Positions 47,598-56,068 of a stretch of 64,000 nt of DNA are shown piece by piece. The number at the start of each line of letters is the position of its first letter. Positions within the stretch are counted from its first letter, which is position 1. Source of the DNA: Alphaproteobacteria bacterium (lineage in GTDB: Bacteria > Pseudomonadota > Alphaproteobacteria > JAVJVX01); assembly GCA_040220875.1 (NCBI GenBank), contig JAVJVX010000009.1:1-64000 (forward strand), written 5' to 3'. The position numbers and the translations under genes are program-made. Under the pieces are notes generated by a model. The model did no database searches and was not told where the DNA came from. It saw nothing but the letters and a program-made list of their open reading frames with translations.

Positions 47598-48572
47598 ATG
47601 CCCCACGACCCGATCCAACCTTCCTCGCCGCCCGGCTCGCCACCCGGCCCGCACCCGGCAGCCGCGCGCCGCCGCGCACAAAGCGCGGGCCACGAGCGCC
47701 GTGTCTTCTGGGTCATGTGGCTGACCGGCGGTTTCATGCTGCTTGAGGGGTTCGGCGGCTGGATCGCCGGCTCTCTGGCGCTGGTCGCCGATGCCGGGCA
47801 CATGCTGTCGGATACGGCGGCGCTCGCTCTGGCCTGGCTCGCCTTCCGCTGGACACACCGGCCGTCGGACCGGCATCGCACCTATGGCTATGACCGCCTG
47901 CAGATCCTGGCGGCCTTCACGAACGGTATCGCGCTCGTGGTGCTGGCACTCTGGATTGTGATCGAGGCTGTCGGCCGGCTGCTGGAACCGACGCCGGTCA
48001 TGGGCGGGATCATGATCACCATCGCGGCCGCCGGGCTCGCCGTCAATGTTGTCGCCTTTCTGATCTTACGCGAGGGCGCGGCCGACAACCTCAATCTGCG
48101 CGGGGCGCTGGCCCATGTACTGGGGGATTTGCTGGGATCACTTGCGGCCCTTGCGGCGGGCGCGGTGATCATCCTGACCGGCTGGACCCCGATCGACCCG
48201 TTGCTCTCGGTGCTGGTGGCGGGACTGATCCTGCGGAGCGCTGTGGATCTTGTTCGCCGTTCCGGCCATATCCTGATGGAGGGCACGCCCGAAGGACTGG
48301 ACCCGAACGAACTGGCGGTGTTCTTGCAGCGGGAAATCCCAGATGTGCTGAACGTCCACCACGTCCATGCCTGGTCGCTTACCAATGAGCGGCCGATGGT
48401 GACGCTCCAGGCGGACGTCACGCTTGATGCCGATGTGAATCTTGTAACGGCCGAGATCGTGGAGCGGCTGTCCACCCGGTACGGGCTGGATCACGTCACC
48501 GTGCAGGTGTCTCCCGTCCCGGGGGAGACGGAAGCGACGACGGCCCGAAGCGCGGGGACCTCCCTACCCTGA
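47598..48572 (+). CDS. Cation diffusion facilitator (Zn/Co/Cd exporter)
   Basis: 324 aa, six helices. Metal-site motifs HMLSDTAALALAW (helix II) and HVLGDLLGSLAALAAG (helix V), and a C-terminal cytosolic domain with NVHHVHAWSLTNERPMVT. The N-terminus is Pro-rich and a His-rich loop like that of ZitB/CzcD is modest. Pumps divalent metals out of the cytosol using proton exchange. The stop overlaps the convergent small gene by 9 bases. Confidence 0.93.
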   Translation: MPHDPIQPSSPPGSPPGPHPAAARRRAQSAGHERRVFWVMWLTGGFMLLEGFGGWIAGSLALVADAGHMLSDTAALALAWLAFRWTHRPSDRHRTYGYDRLQILAAFTNGIALVVLALWIVIEAVGRLLEPTPVMGGIMITIAAAGLAVNVVAFLILREGAADNLNLRGALAHVLGDLLGSLAALAAGAVIILTGWTPIDPLLSVLVAGLILRSAVDLVRRSGHILMEGTPEGLDPNELAVFLQREIPDVLNVHHVHAWSLTNERPMVTLQADVTLDADVNLVTAEIVERLSTRYGLDHVTVQVSPVPGETEATTARSAGTSLP

Positions 48573-48764
48573 CGAGCGGCCGCGTCGGGCCATGAAGATA
48601 CCGATCGCCGCGCCCAGAAGGCCAAATACCGCCAGCGCCAGCCAGACATTGCCCGTGGCACCACCGATGATGCCGCCCAGGACGAGGCCGACGGCGATCC
48701 AGAGGCCGGGGCCCCGGCTCGCCCTGGAAACTGTATTCCGGTTGCTTGAATTCGGTTCGGTCAT
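48564..48764 (-). CDS. Small two-helix membrane protein
   Basis: 66 aa from the ATG at 48764, which has AGAGGA upstream; an earlier start at 48806 is less likely. Two hydrophobic stretches (LWIAVGLVLGGIIGGATGN and VWLALAVFGLLGAAIGIFMA) with glycine-rich turns, ending in a basic tail RRGRSSG. Resembles the glycine-zipper/AtpZ-like small membrane proteins, but no family is certain. Confidence 0.55.
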   Translation of the reverse strand: MTEPNSSNRNTVSRASRGPGLWIAVGLVLGGIIGGATGNVWLALAVFGLLGAAIGIFMARRGRSSG

Positions 48765-49152
48765 GACATCCTCTGAAACTGGCCCTGGTCTCCGTCGGCA
48801 TAACACGAAACGGGATGCCTGGGAGGCTCCCGGACCGCCAATTTCCGCAAGCCAGGGTTAATTTCTATTAACGACGCTAATTTGCTGAAAATTATGAAGA
48901 AATTCCTTTTTTTGTTCATTTGCCGTGGCTCGGCGAAACGAAATCTTAACGAAAAATAAAGGACTTTAATCTCATTGTTTTTGTCCGGTGGCGAATGGGG
49001 GCATGAGCAAGGCCGGAGGACGGGGCCCGGGGCAGGTCAGGGACAATAGACACCCGCCCTGTCGCCAAGACAGCCCGATCCACTCCCCCTCGGACGCCAG
49101 ACCGTGCGGACGCTTCGATATCCGGATCGCCCGATCTGCTAGGGGAAAGCGC
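48765..49152. other. 388-bp divergent intergenic region, AT-rich
   Basis: Holds the promoters for the small membrane gene (minus) and the signalling operon (plus). Bases about 48857-48975 are markedly AT-rich, with a T-run at 48907-48914 and a run of TTAA elements. A perfect GTTAA-N6-TTAAC palindrome sits at 48857-48872. No convincing -35/-10 pair could be fixed by eye and no gene is present; the frame starting at 48988 is an upstream extension of the kinase gene without homology. Confidence 0.6.
48857..48872. promoter_or_regulatory. GTTAA-N6-TTAAC palindrome
   Basis: Perfect 5-bp arms around 6 bases, in the AT-rich promoter region of the DSF signalling operon. The TTAA half-sites recall CtrA boxes (TTAA-N7-TTAA), but the spacing is one base short, so this is only a suggestion. 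Confidence 0.3.
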
Positions 49153-50757
49153 ATGTCAACGATCGTCGTTCTGGACGATCTCCGGACCAGCCGATCAATC
49201 CTGACCCAACTCGCGTTCACGGTGGAAAAGGACGTTCGGGTCGAAGCCTTCGCGCGGCCGGACGAAGCCCTGGAATGGGTACGCGACCACACCCCTGATC
49301 TTGTCGTTACCGACTACGAGATGCCGGGGATGGACGGCTCCGAGTTCATCTCGAGGTTCCGCGCCCTGCACAGTTGCAGCGATGTGCCCGTTATCGTCGT
49401 CACGGTCCACGAGGACCCCGAGTTCCGCCATAAGGCGCTTCAGGTCGGGGCCACAGATTTTCTTCTCAGCCCCGTCGATCACGAGGAATTCCGGGCGCGT
49501 TCGCAAAACCTTCTCTCGCTTCGTGCACATCACAGGCTGACGCAACTTCGCGCCGATGACCTGGCCAAGGCGGTCGCGACTTCCGACCGGCGGCTTCAGG
49601 ACGCGCTGCGCGAAAATCATGCTCAGCTTGAAAGTCTGATCGACGCTGTCCCGAGCCTGATCAGCGTAACGGATCAGGACGCCCGTTTCGTCTTTATGAA
49701 CCGTCACCACGAAGAGATTCTTGGAATTCGGCCGCAGGATGCTGTGGGACGGTCACTTTCCGATGTGATGGGCGAGGATTATGCCCGGCGGCACATGGAG
49801 GCCGATCGCATCGTCCGCGAAACCGGCATGCGAGCAACCGAGTTCGAGGAAACGATCGTGGACCGGCAAGGCTGCGCGCGCACGTTTCTGACGACGAAAT
49901 CGCCGATGGGCCCGACGAATGGCAGCGTTGTGCACGTCGTGACCAGTTCCAGCGACATCACGACCCGCCGGGAAGCGGAGCGGGAAATCGAGGTCGCCCG
50001 CGATACAGCCGAGGCGGCTGACAAGACCAAAACCGAGTTCCTTGCGCATATCAGCCATGAATTGCGCACCCCTCTCAATGCTGTCGTCGGCTTTTCCGAA
50101 ATCATGAACGACGAGTTGTTTGGCGCGTTGGGGAATGAGAAATATCGTGAATACGTCAGCGCCATCCGCGAAAGCGGCGTACATCTCCTCGATATCATAA
50201 ATGAAATGCTGGACCTTTCGGTCGCGGAAATAGGCAAGCTCGAGCTTCACGAGGAAGTGGTCGATCCGCAGGAAGTCCTGAGCGCCTGCGCGCGGATCAT
50301 GAAAGACCAGGCAGACGAGAACGAGGTCACCCTCAAAGTCGAGATTGCCCCCGATTCGCCGCGCCTGTTGGCGGACGGGCGCAAAATCCGACAGGTCATG
50401 ATCAACCTGCTGTCGAACGCGATCAAGTTCACTGACCCCGGCGGCAAGGTGGAAATGAAGGCCTGGCTTGCCCCGGACGGCGGCTACATCATTGACGTGG
50501 TGGATACGGGCATCGGCATTCCGTCCGCGCACCTCAAAAAGGTACTGACCCCCTTCGGTCAGGTCGAGAGTGCCCTCAGCCGCAAATACAAGGGGACCGG
50601 CCTCGGGCTTCCCTTGTCGAAGCGGCTCGTGGAGCTTCACGCCGGCACCCTCAGCCTCGCGAGCGTGGAGGGTGAAGGAACTTCGGTTCGGGTGATCCTG
50701 CCGAAAGAACGAACGATTCCAAGCGACGGTTCCGGACTCCGGGCCGAAAGCGCGTGA
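49153..50757 (+). CDS. Cytosolic hybrid kinase: receiver-PAS-histidine kinase
   Basis: 534 aa, no membrane helix. N-terminal receiver (acidic LDD, phospho-acceptor Asp54 in VVTDYEMPGMDG), PAS domain about 160-280 (IDAVPSLISVTDQDARFVF), acceptor His302 in AHISHELRTPLNAVVGFSE, then HATPase with GTGLGLPLSKRLVELHAG. ATG after AGGGGAAA. Its end overlaps the RpfC-type gene by 4 bases (GTGA), so the two are co-translated. A receiver upstream of a kinase suggests it accepts phosphate from a partner and relays it; the adjacent RpfC-like kinase is the natural donor. That is inference. Confidence 0.9.
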   Translation: MSTIVVLDDLRTSRSILTQLAFTVEKDVRVEAFARPDEALEWVRDHTPDLVVTDYEMPGMDGSEFISRFRALHSCSDVPVIVVTVHEDPEFRHKALQVGATDFLLSPVDHEEFRARSQNLLSLRAHHRLTQLRADDLAKAVATSDRRLQDALRENHAQLESLIDAVPSLISVTDQDARFVFMNRHHEEILGIRPQDAVGRSLSDVMGEDYARRHMEADRIVRETGMRATEFEETIVDRQGCARTFLTTKSPMGPTNGSVVHVVTSSSDITTRREAEREIEVARDTAEAADKTKTEFLAHISHELRTPLNAVVGFSEIMNDELFGALGNEKYREYVSAIRESGVHLLDIINEMLDLSVAEIGKLELHEEVVDPQEVLSACARIMKDQADENEVTLKVEIAPDSPRLLADGRKIRQVMINLLSNAIKFTDPGGKVEMKAWLAPDGGYIIDVVDTGIGIPSAHLKKVLTPFGQVESALSRKYKGTGLGLPLSKRLVELHAGTLSLASVEGEGTSVRVILPKERTIPSDGSGLRAESA

Positions 50758-53387
50758 TGGAACCGCTTTCGGCCCTACCCGTCAAAACGATGCCGCCCAG
50801 GGCAGCGGGACAGGATCGGAACGTCCTGACACGCTTGCGGGAAAGATTAGCGGCACGGCCGGACAGCGAGCACGAACAAGCCATTATCCGGGTAATTCTT
50901 GGCGGTCTGATTATCGGTTACTGCATTGCGCTGTCCGGCGAGGTGCTGGACACCGATCCCCGCGTCAGGGCAATGATGATGATTGCCATGGCCGGACAGG
51001 GCTTCGCCGTCGCCATCATGCTGGCGATCGTCATCTGGCCGGCGGCTTCCGTCACTCGGCGATGCTTCGGCATTGCGCTCGATACGCTCAGCCTGTCCCT
51101 GTTTCTGTATTTCGGGGGCGAACTCGCCGCCCCACTGTACCCGATCTATCTCTGGGTCACGCTGGGTTACGGGTTCCGGTATGGCCCCGGTTATCTGATC
51201 CTGACTGCGGCGGCTAGCCTTGCGGGCTTCCTCCTTGTCATCTCGACGACCGCTTTCTGGCTCGATACCGCGCCCCACCTCGCAGCCGGGCTGCTCCTGG
51301 CCCTGATCGTCATTCCGGGCTACGCCCTTACCCTGTTGAAGAAGCTTACCCGCGCCAAGGCCATTGCGGAGGAAGCCTCGAAGGCGAAGTCCCGCTTCCT
51401 TGCCAATATGAGCCACGAGCTGCGGACCCCTCTGACGGCCGTGATCGGGATTAGTGATCTCCTCCGGGATACGCTGAGGGATGGCGATCAGCGCGAAATG
51501 GTGTCCACCATCAAAACGGCCGCCCGGACCCTTTTGCACCTGATCAACGATATTCTGGATTTTTCCAAGATAGAGGCCGGAAAACTCACCAGGCAGGAAG
51601 TCGCGTTCGATCTTCATTCCCTGATGGCCGGTCTTGTCTCGATGGTCGAACCGCAAATCGCGGCCAAGGGCCTCAATGTTTCCAGCCATGTCGGACAAGG
51701 AGTCCCCGGAATCGTCGTCGGAGATGGAAACCATCTGCAACAGGTCCTGCTCAATCTTCTCGGGAACGCCATCAAATTTACGGAAAAAGGCAACATCCTG
51801 TTATCGGTCGCCAAAATCGACGAGACCGACAACGAGACCCGGCTCCAGTTCGAGGTTGTTGATAGCGGTATCGGCATTCCGAAAGAGAAGCAGGCCCGGA
51901 TTTTCGACAGCTTCACGCAGGCGGACGATACCATTGGGCGCCAATACGGCGGCACCGGCCTGGGGCTATCCATTGTGCGCCAGATTGTCGAGATCCTTGG
52001 CGGCGGAATCGAGGTCAGCAGCGAGCCCGGACAGGGATCGGTTTTCCGTATCTGGATTGCATTCAGAAAACCCGAGTCGGGCGGGATGGCAGCGCCAAAC
52101 TCGTTGCCGGTCCGCGGCCGGGTGTATCTGGTTTCCGACAGGGACGCATTTCTGTCCCGTGTCGAAAGGCCGGTTTTGGAAGCGGGCGGTCTGGTCCGGT
52201 CGGTTCCGAACATCCCCCAACTGGTGCGCTCCATGGCGGAAGAAAACGCGGCCTCGGCCAAGGATCTGTCCGTTGTGATAATCGACGCGGATTGTGTCTC
52301 GTCGTCCTATCCCCTGCTGGCGGCCGGGCTGTACGAGCAGTTCGGACGCAAGAAAACACGCCTGATCCTTTGCACCAATTCGCCGCCTTTGGAGGAGCGC
52401 CGCGATTTTCATGCGTTCCTCGATGAAGCATTCACTGCTGAAGACCTTCTTCTGTCGGTACATGCCGCCCTCGCAGCCAGCGAATCTGCGGGCGAATTTT
52501 CCGGCGGCCAGCCACCGGCCATAAACGCCGAGTCGGGACAAGCTCTCTCGATCCTCCTCGTGGAGGATAACCGGACCAACGGGATGGTCCTGACCAAGCT
52601 ATTGAACAGAGCCGGCCACAAGGTCACACTGGTCGATAACGGCGATGATGCGCTGGATCGGCTCGATGCCGAGGAATTCGACCTCGTCTTTACCGATCTG
52701 AACCTGCCGGGCATGAGCGGGCTCGATCTCTTCAAGATGTATCGGGTAACTCACCTGGACCTGGCCCCCCTGCCCTTCATCGCCATTACGGCCGACGTGA
52801 CGGAAGAAACCCGGGCAGCCTGCCTGGAGGCGGGATTGACGGCCGTCATCGGCAAGCCGGTGGATACGTTGCAGCTGCTGACAACGATCGAGACACTCTT
52901 CCCGGCACGTGGAAGTGGCAGCTCATCCGGCGATGCGCCCGATGTGACAACGGTCTCCGATGCCGGCGCCCCGATCAATATCGCAGTGCATCCACGTTTC
53001 GGTCGTCAGGGCGATCCGGTCCTGGATACCATCATGCTTCGGGATCTGTACAATCTTGGCGGATCGGATCCCAAATTCTTTCGCGACCTCGTCAGCGACT
53101 TCCTCGGTGATGGCGAAAGTCTGCTGGCAGATCTTGAAAAGTCGGTCGCGGAAGGAGATGTGGCGAAATATCGGTCGGTGGCTCACGGCTTGCGCGGCAG
53201 TCTCGCCGATATTGGCGCACGGCGCATGTATCACCGCTGCCTGGATTTCCGTAGCCCCTCGCCGGACCGGTTGAAGAGGGAGGGATCACAGCATATCGAG
53301 ATGCTGAGGCAGGAATTTGCCGATTTGCGTGACATCCTCGTGAGGGAAGCCAATCGCCTCGATCCGGACGCGGCGATCGGGTCCTGA
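50754..53387 (+). CDS. rpfC: RpfC-type DSF sensor: membrane hybrid kinase with receiver and HPt
   Basis: 877 aa. The N-terminus RLAARPDSEHEQAIIRV is typical of RpfC, followed by five or six membrane helices (43-195) that form the DSF sensor input. Acceptor His221 (NMSHELRTPLTAVIG), HATPase with GTGLGLSIVRQIVEILGG (about 401-418), a degenerate receiver-like domain about 455-575, a true receiver with phospho-acceptor Asp648 in LVFTDLNLPGMSG, and a C-terminal HPt domain with His811 (VAHGLRGSLADIGARRM). In Xanthomonas RpfC both senses DSF and restrains the synthase RpfF; the RpfF-type gene here converges, ending 21 bases past the RpfC stop. GTG start overlaps the upstream kinase. Confidence 0.9.
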   Translation: MMEPLSALPVKTMPPRAAGQDRNVLTRLRERLAARPDSEHEQAIIRVILGGLIIGYCIALSGEVLDTDPRVRAMMMIAMAGQGFAVAIMLAIVIWPAASVTRRCFGIALDTLSLSLFLYFGGELAAPLYPIYLWVTLGYGFRYGPGYLILTAAASLAGFLLVISTTAFWLDTAPHLAAGLLLALIVIPGYALTLLKKLTRAKAIAEEASKAKSRFLANMSHELRTPLTAVIGISDLLRDTLRDGDQREMVSTIKTAARTLLHLINDILDFSKIEAGKLTRQEVAFDLHSLMAGLVSMVEPQIAAKGLNVSSHVGQGVPGIVVGDGNHLQQVLLNLLGNAIKFTEKGNILLSVAKIDETDNETRLQFEVVDSGIGIPKEKQARIFDSFTQADDTIGRQYGGTGLGLSIVRQIVEILGGGIEVSSEPGQGSVFRIWIAFRKPESGGMAAPNSLPVRGRVYLVSDRDAFLSRVERPVLEAGGLVRSVPNIPQLVRSMAEENAASAKDLSVVIIDADCVSSSYPLLAAGLYEQFGRKKTRLILCTNSPPLEERRDFHAFLDEAFTAEDLLLSVHAALAASESAGEFSGGQPPAINAESGQALSILLVEDNRTNGMVLTKLLNRAGHKVTLVDNGDDALDRLDAEEFDLVFTDLNLPGMSGLDLFKMYRVTHLDLAPLPFIAITADVTEETRAACLEAGLTAVIGKPVDTLQLLTTIETLFPARGSGSSSGDAPDVTTVSDAGAPINIAVHPRFGRQGDPVLDTIMLRDLYNLGGSDPKFFRDLVSDFLGDGESLLADLEKSVAEGDVAKYRSVAHGLRGSLADIGARRMYHRCLDFRSPSPDRLKREGSQHIEMLRQEFADLRDILVREANRLDPDAAIGS

Positions 53388-53408
53388 TATGCGAGGACAG
53401 GCCGTAGA

Positions 53409-54428
53409 TTATATCCCCGGCATACGCGCCTGAAGACGGCGCTCCTGCGCCGCGACGAGGCGCTCCATCTTCCGCACGTCCCGCTCGCTGACTGACAGAG
53501 CCGCGTCCACCCATATGCGGCCGACCTCCATGAGTTCCTGCCATTGGATGGGTGAGACGGCCTGCCGCGCGCTATAGACACCGAGCTGGGCGTTACGCTT
53601 GCTTTGTTGCTGGTCGATATAAGCGTAAACGGCCTCGATGCCGTGTCCCTCTTCCGCCAGGACATCGATCACGCCCATTTCGTACAACTCTTCCGCTTTG
53701 AGGATGTTTCCGTTCAGGATAAGGCGCTCGGCCGCTGCGCCGCCGATGCGGCGGCTCAGAAAATTGTAGGCGCCCATTCCGGGAAACAGATTGAAAAGCA
53801 CTTCCGGGAGCCCGAATTGGGATCCTTTTTCCGCAATCAGCACGTTGGCCGATAACGCCGCCTCGAATCCACCGCCCAGTGCCTCGCCCTGCACCAAAGA
53901 GATCGTGATGATCGGAAAATCGCCGTGCAAGGCATTGCCGAAACAGACATCTATGCATGCCCGGGCATACCGCAGCAGACCGTCGCGATCCTTGTCGCGC
54001 ACGAGCCGGGATATCAGCCGCAGGTCGCCTCCCAGGTTGAAAATACCGGGCACTCGGGAAGCAAGGATCAGGTAGTTGAGGGGCGCGGCTGTCGTGTCAT
54101 GGTGAAAGATGAATTGCCGTTCCAGGGCGTGCTGTACCCGCCGGCTGTCTTCGAGAAGTCCGGGAGTGAAGCACGGGCGCCCTTCGGGGCGCATGAAGCA
54201 CCACAGGATCCTTTCCTGCTCCTCGAACTCGACGTCAAGTTCCTGGCAGGTCGAAAGCTCCTGAAACGGGTGGGTGTGCCGGCCCGCCGTTTCGTCCGGT
54301 GCCCGCGCGGTGGCGCCTTCGACCAGTCTCGTCGTGAACGAGACGACGTCTCCGGGACCGCCCATGCGACGAGGGAGTGTGCCCTCGGAACCCGGGCCGC
54401 CGCGGCCGTTTCCAACCCCGTTGCTCAT
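53409..54428 (-). CDS. rpfF: RpfF-type diffusible signal factor synthase
   Basis: 339 aa crotonase-fold enzyme that makes cis-2-enoic fatty acid signals from acyl-ACP. Catalytic Glu189 in GEALGGGFEAALSA and Glu209 in FGLPEVLFNLFPGMGAY match the two glutamates (141 and 161) required in Xanthomonas RpfF; FNLGGDLRLISRLVRDKDR and the C-terminal RIWVDAALSVSERDVRKMERL are further signatures. The first 60 residues are an extra low-complexity, Gly-rich extension compared with the usual RpfF. Start ATG at 54428 chosen for the homology; 54443 is possible and the frame is open much further upstream. Convergent with rpfC. Confidence 0.9.
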   Translation of the reverse strand: MSNGVGNGRGGPGSEGTLPRRMGGPGDVVSFTTRLVEGATARAPDETAGRHTHPFQELSTCQELDVEFEEQERILWCFMRPEGRPCFTPGLLEDSRRVQHALERQFIFHHDTTAAPLNYLILASRVPGIFNLGGDLRLISRLVRDKDRDGLLRYARACIDVCFGNALHGDFPIITISLVQGEALGGGFEAALSANVLIAEKGSQFGLPEVLFNLFPGMGAYNFLSRRIGGAAAERLILNGNILKAEELYEMGVIDVLAEEGHGIEAVYAYIDQQQSKRNAQLGVYSARQAVSPIQWQELMEVGRIWVDAALSVSERDVRKMERLVAAQERRLQARMPGI

Positions 54429-54643
54429 ACTCGCCGCCCCCATGCGGCCTGGGCTGCCCTGCGATTCCCGGTGCCCGCGGTTAATGCGCCAAATGGCGGC
54501 CGCTCGCGGCGTTTCGGCCGCCTTGACATTTACGGCCTGTCGCCTGCTCCCTCGCAAGGGCCACGCAAAAAGCGTATCATCATAGTTAACAGACGGTAAA
54601 GAAGAAGCGCCCGCCGCAAGACTTGGAATGCATCTTCCAGAGC

Positions 54644-54663
54644 AACCACAAGGGATTGTGGTT
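54644..54663. promoter_or_regulatory. Inverted repeat AACCACAA-GGGA-TTGTGGTT
   Basis: Perfect 8-bp arms with a 4-base centre. Symmetric enough for a dimeric regulator; lies 216 bases upstream of rpfF and 120 upstream of the TPR gene. No T-run follows, so a terminator is unlikely. Confidence 0.35.
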
Positions 54664-54703
54664 TGGAAAGCGGCGCTCCGGCTTTCAATCTTCCTTAAAG
54701 CCG

Positions 54704-54723
54704 CGTGCGGTAGCATCCGCACG
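54704..54723. promoter_or_regulatory. Inverted repeat CGTGCGG-TAGCAT-CCGCACG
   Basis: Perfect 7-bp arms with a 6-base loop, 41 bases from the first repeat. Could be an operator or an RNA hairpin in the leader of the TPR gene. Confidence 0.3.
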
Positions 54724-54782
54724 TGTTGGACCGCCGAATGCCGGGCAAAACGGGCGGCGATTCCTGAGCGATTGAGGGCGCG

Positions 54783-56042
54783 ATGGCTGACCCAAGGAGA
54801 ATGGACCCGGAAGCGGTTGGAGCTGATGGCCCCTGCCGGCGGGCGGGCATGTTCGCGGGATTTGCACTCGCCGTCCTCCTGCTTGGCGCGTGTGCGTCGT
54901 CGCCAACGGACCCGCGACCCATCACAGACAGGTCCGCCGGCGTCGGCCACAGCGAGAGACTCGAGGACGGTGCGGCGCAGGCGGCCCGGCTGATCCGGGT
55001 CGCCGACAAGACCCTCGCCGCGGGCGATCCCGTGAGCGCGCTGCGCATGTACGAAAAGGCTTATGAGGCCGATCCCGGCAATCCCGCGCCGCTGGTGGCG
55101 TCCGGCGATATCATGGCGGCGGCAGGCCGTCACGAGGACGCCCGTCGCGCCTATCGCGCCGCGCTTGAGACCGTGCCGGGAAACACCGCGGCCCATCTCG
55201 GCCTGGGGTTGAGCTACCTGAGTGCCGGTCAGGCGGCCCTCGCCCTGTCTCATTTGCAGGATGCGCGGCAAGCCGGTGCCCGGGATCCAAGCCTGTTCAA
55301 CGGGCTCGGCATTGCGCTCGATCTTTCCGGCGACCATGACGGCGCCCAAAAGATGTATCGCGATGGCCTCGCCCGCCATCCGGGCGCCCGGGGCCTTCAG
55401 AATAATCTCGCCCTGTCCCTTCTGGTCACGGGCGACTGGCCGGAAGCGGCCCGGATCCTGCAGAACGCCACCGCCATGCCGGGCGCGGGAACCCGCACGC
55501 GGCAGAATTTCGCCCTGGCACTCGGTTTGCTGGGAGAGGAGGACGAGGCGGCCCGCATTGCCGCTCTCGATCTGCCTCCCGACTCGGTCGCGGCCAATCT
55601 TGCCTATTACGGGCTGCTGCGCGAGTCGGGTGATCTTCAGGCGATCGGACGGGCCGTGGGGCTCGTTCCCGATACCGGTGGCAAGGCGGACGCGGCCCCC
55701 GCCGAATCGATCGCAGCCCTGCCTCCCGATCCCGCGCGTCCCTCGGCCTCGGCCCCTCCACGCCTCATGGTGCCCGTTCCAACGGCCAAGCCGGCCCCGC
55801 CCGGTCCGATGGCACCGGACCCGGCAACGGACACCCCCGGTGCCGAGAGGGCGGCAGACGCGGCCAGAGCGAGACCCGACACAGGACCCGAGGCCGGACC
55901 TGAGGTCGGACCCGATCCGGCAGAAGAATCCACGATGTCCGAGGCGCCAGATACATCAGATGCGCCAGAAGCACCGAACGGTTCCGATTCAGAACCGGAA
56001 AATCGTGAAGACAACAAGTCCCGTGAACTGTTGGCGATATAG
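54783..56042 (+). CDS. TPR-repeat lipoprotein
   Basis: 419 aa. Lipobox LLLGACASS near residue 36, so anchored in a membrane facing the periplasm. Residues 75-290 form tetratricopeptide repeats (AGDPVSALRMYEKAYEADPG; AGRHEDARRAYRAALETVPG), resembling TadD-type pilus-assembly lipoproteins, but no other pilus gene is in the window. The last 130 residues are a Pro/Asp/Glu/Ser low-complexity tail (GPEAGPEVGPDPAEE). Starts within the ATG region with weak GAG site; start uncertain by up to 22 codons. Adjacent to rpfF but divergent from it. Confidence 0.75.
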   Translation: MADPRRMDPEAVGADGPCRRAGMFAGFALAVLLLGACASSPTDPRPITDRSAGVGHSERLEDGAAQAARLIRVADKTLAAGDPVSALRMYEKAYEADPGNPAPLVASGDIMAAAGRHEDARRAYRAALETVPGNTAAHLGLGLSYLSAGQAALALSHLQDARQAGARDPSLFNGLGIALDLSGDHDGAQKMYRDGLARHPGARGLQNNLALSLLVTGDWPEAARILQNATAMPGAGTRTRQNFALALGLLGEEDEAARIAALDLPPDSVAANLAYYGLLRESGDLQAIGRAVGLVPDTGGKADAAPAESIAALPPDPARPSASAPPRLMVPVPTAKPAPPGPMAPDPATDTPGAERAADAARARPDTGPEAGPEVGPDPAEESTMSEAPDTSDAPEAPNGSDSEPENREDNKSRELLAI

Positions 56043-56068
56043 TGCGGGTCGAGTCTATACTCAGCCTT

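Larger units (their letters stand above)
54429..54782. other. 354-bp divergent promoter region of rpfF and the TPR lipoprotein gene
   Basis: Noncoding. Contains a plus-strand TTGACA hexamer at 54523-54528 and two perfect hairpin-forming repeats at 54644-54663 and 54704-54723, described separately. Bases 54575-54600 are AT-rich. No small gene with a ribosome site was found. Confidence 0.6.

Noticed and set aside
54429-55379. N-terminal extension of rpfF (656-codon version)
   Set aside because: It would run through the divergent promoter region and antisense to the TPR lipoprotein gene; homology starts after 54428.
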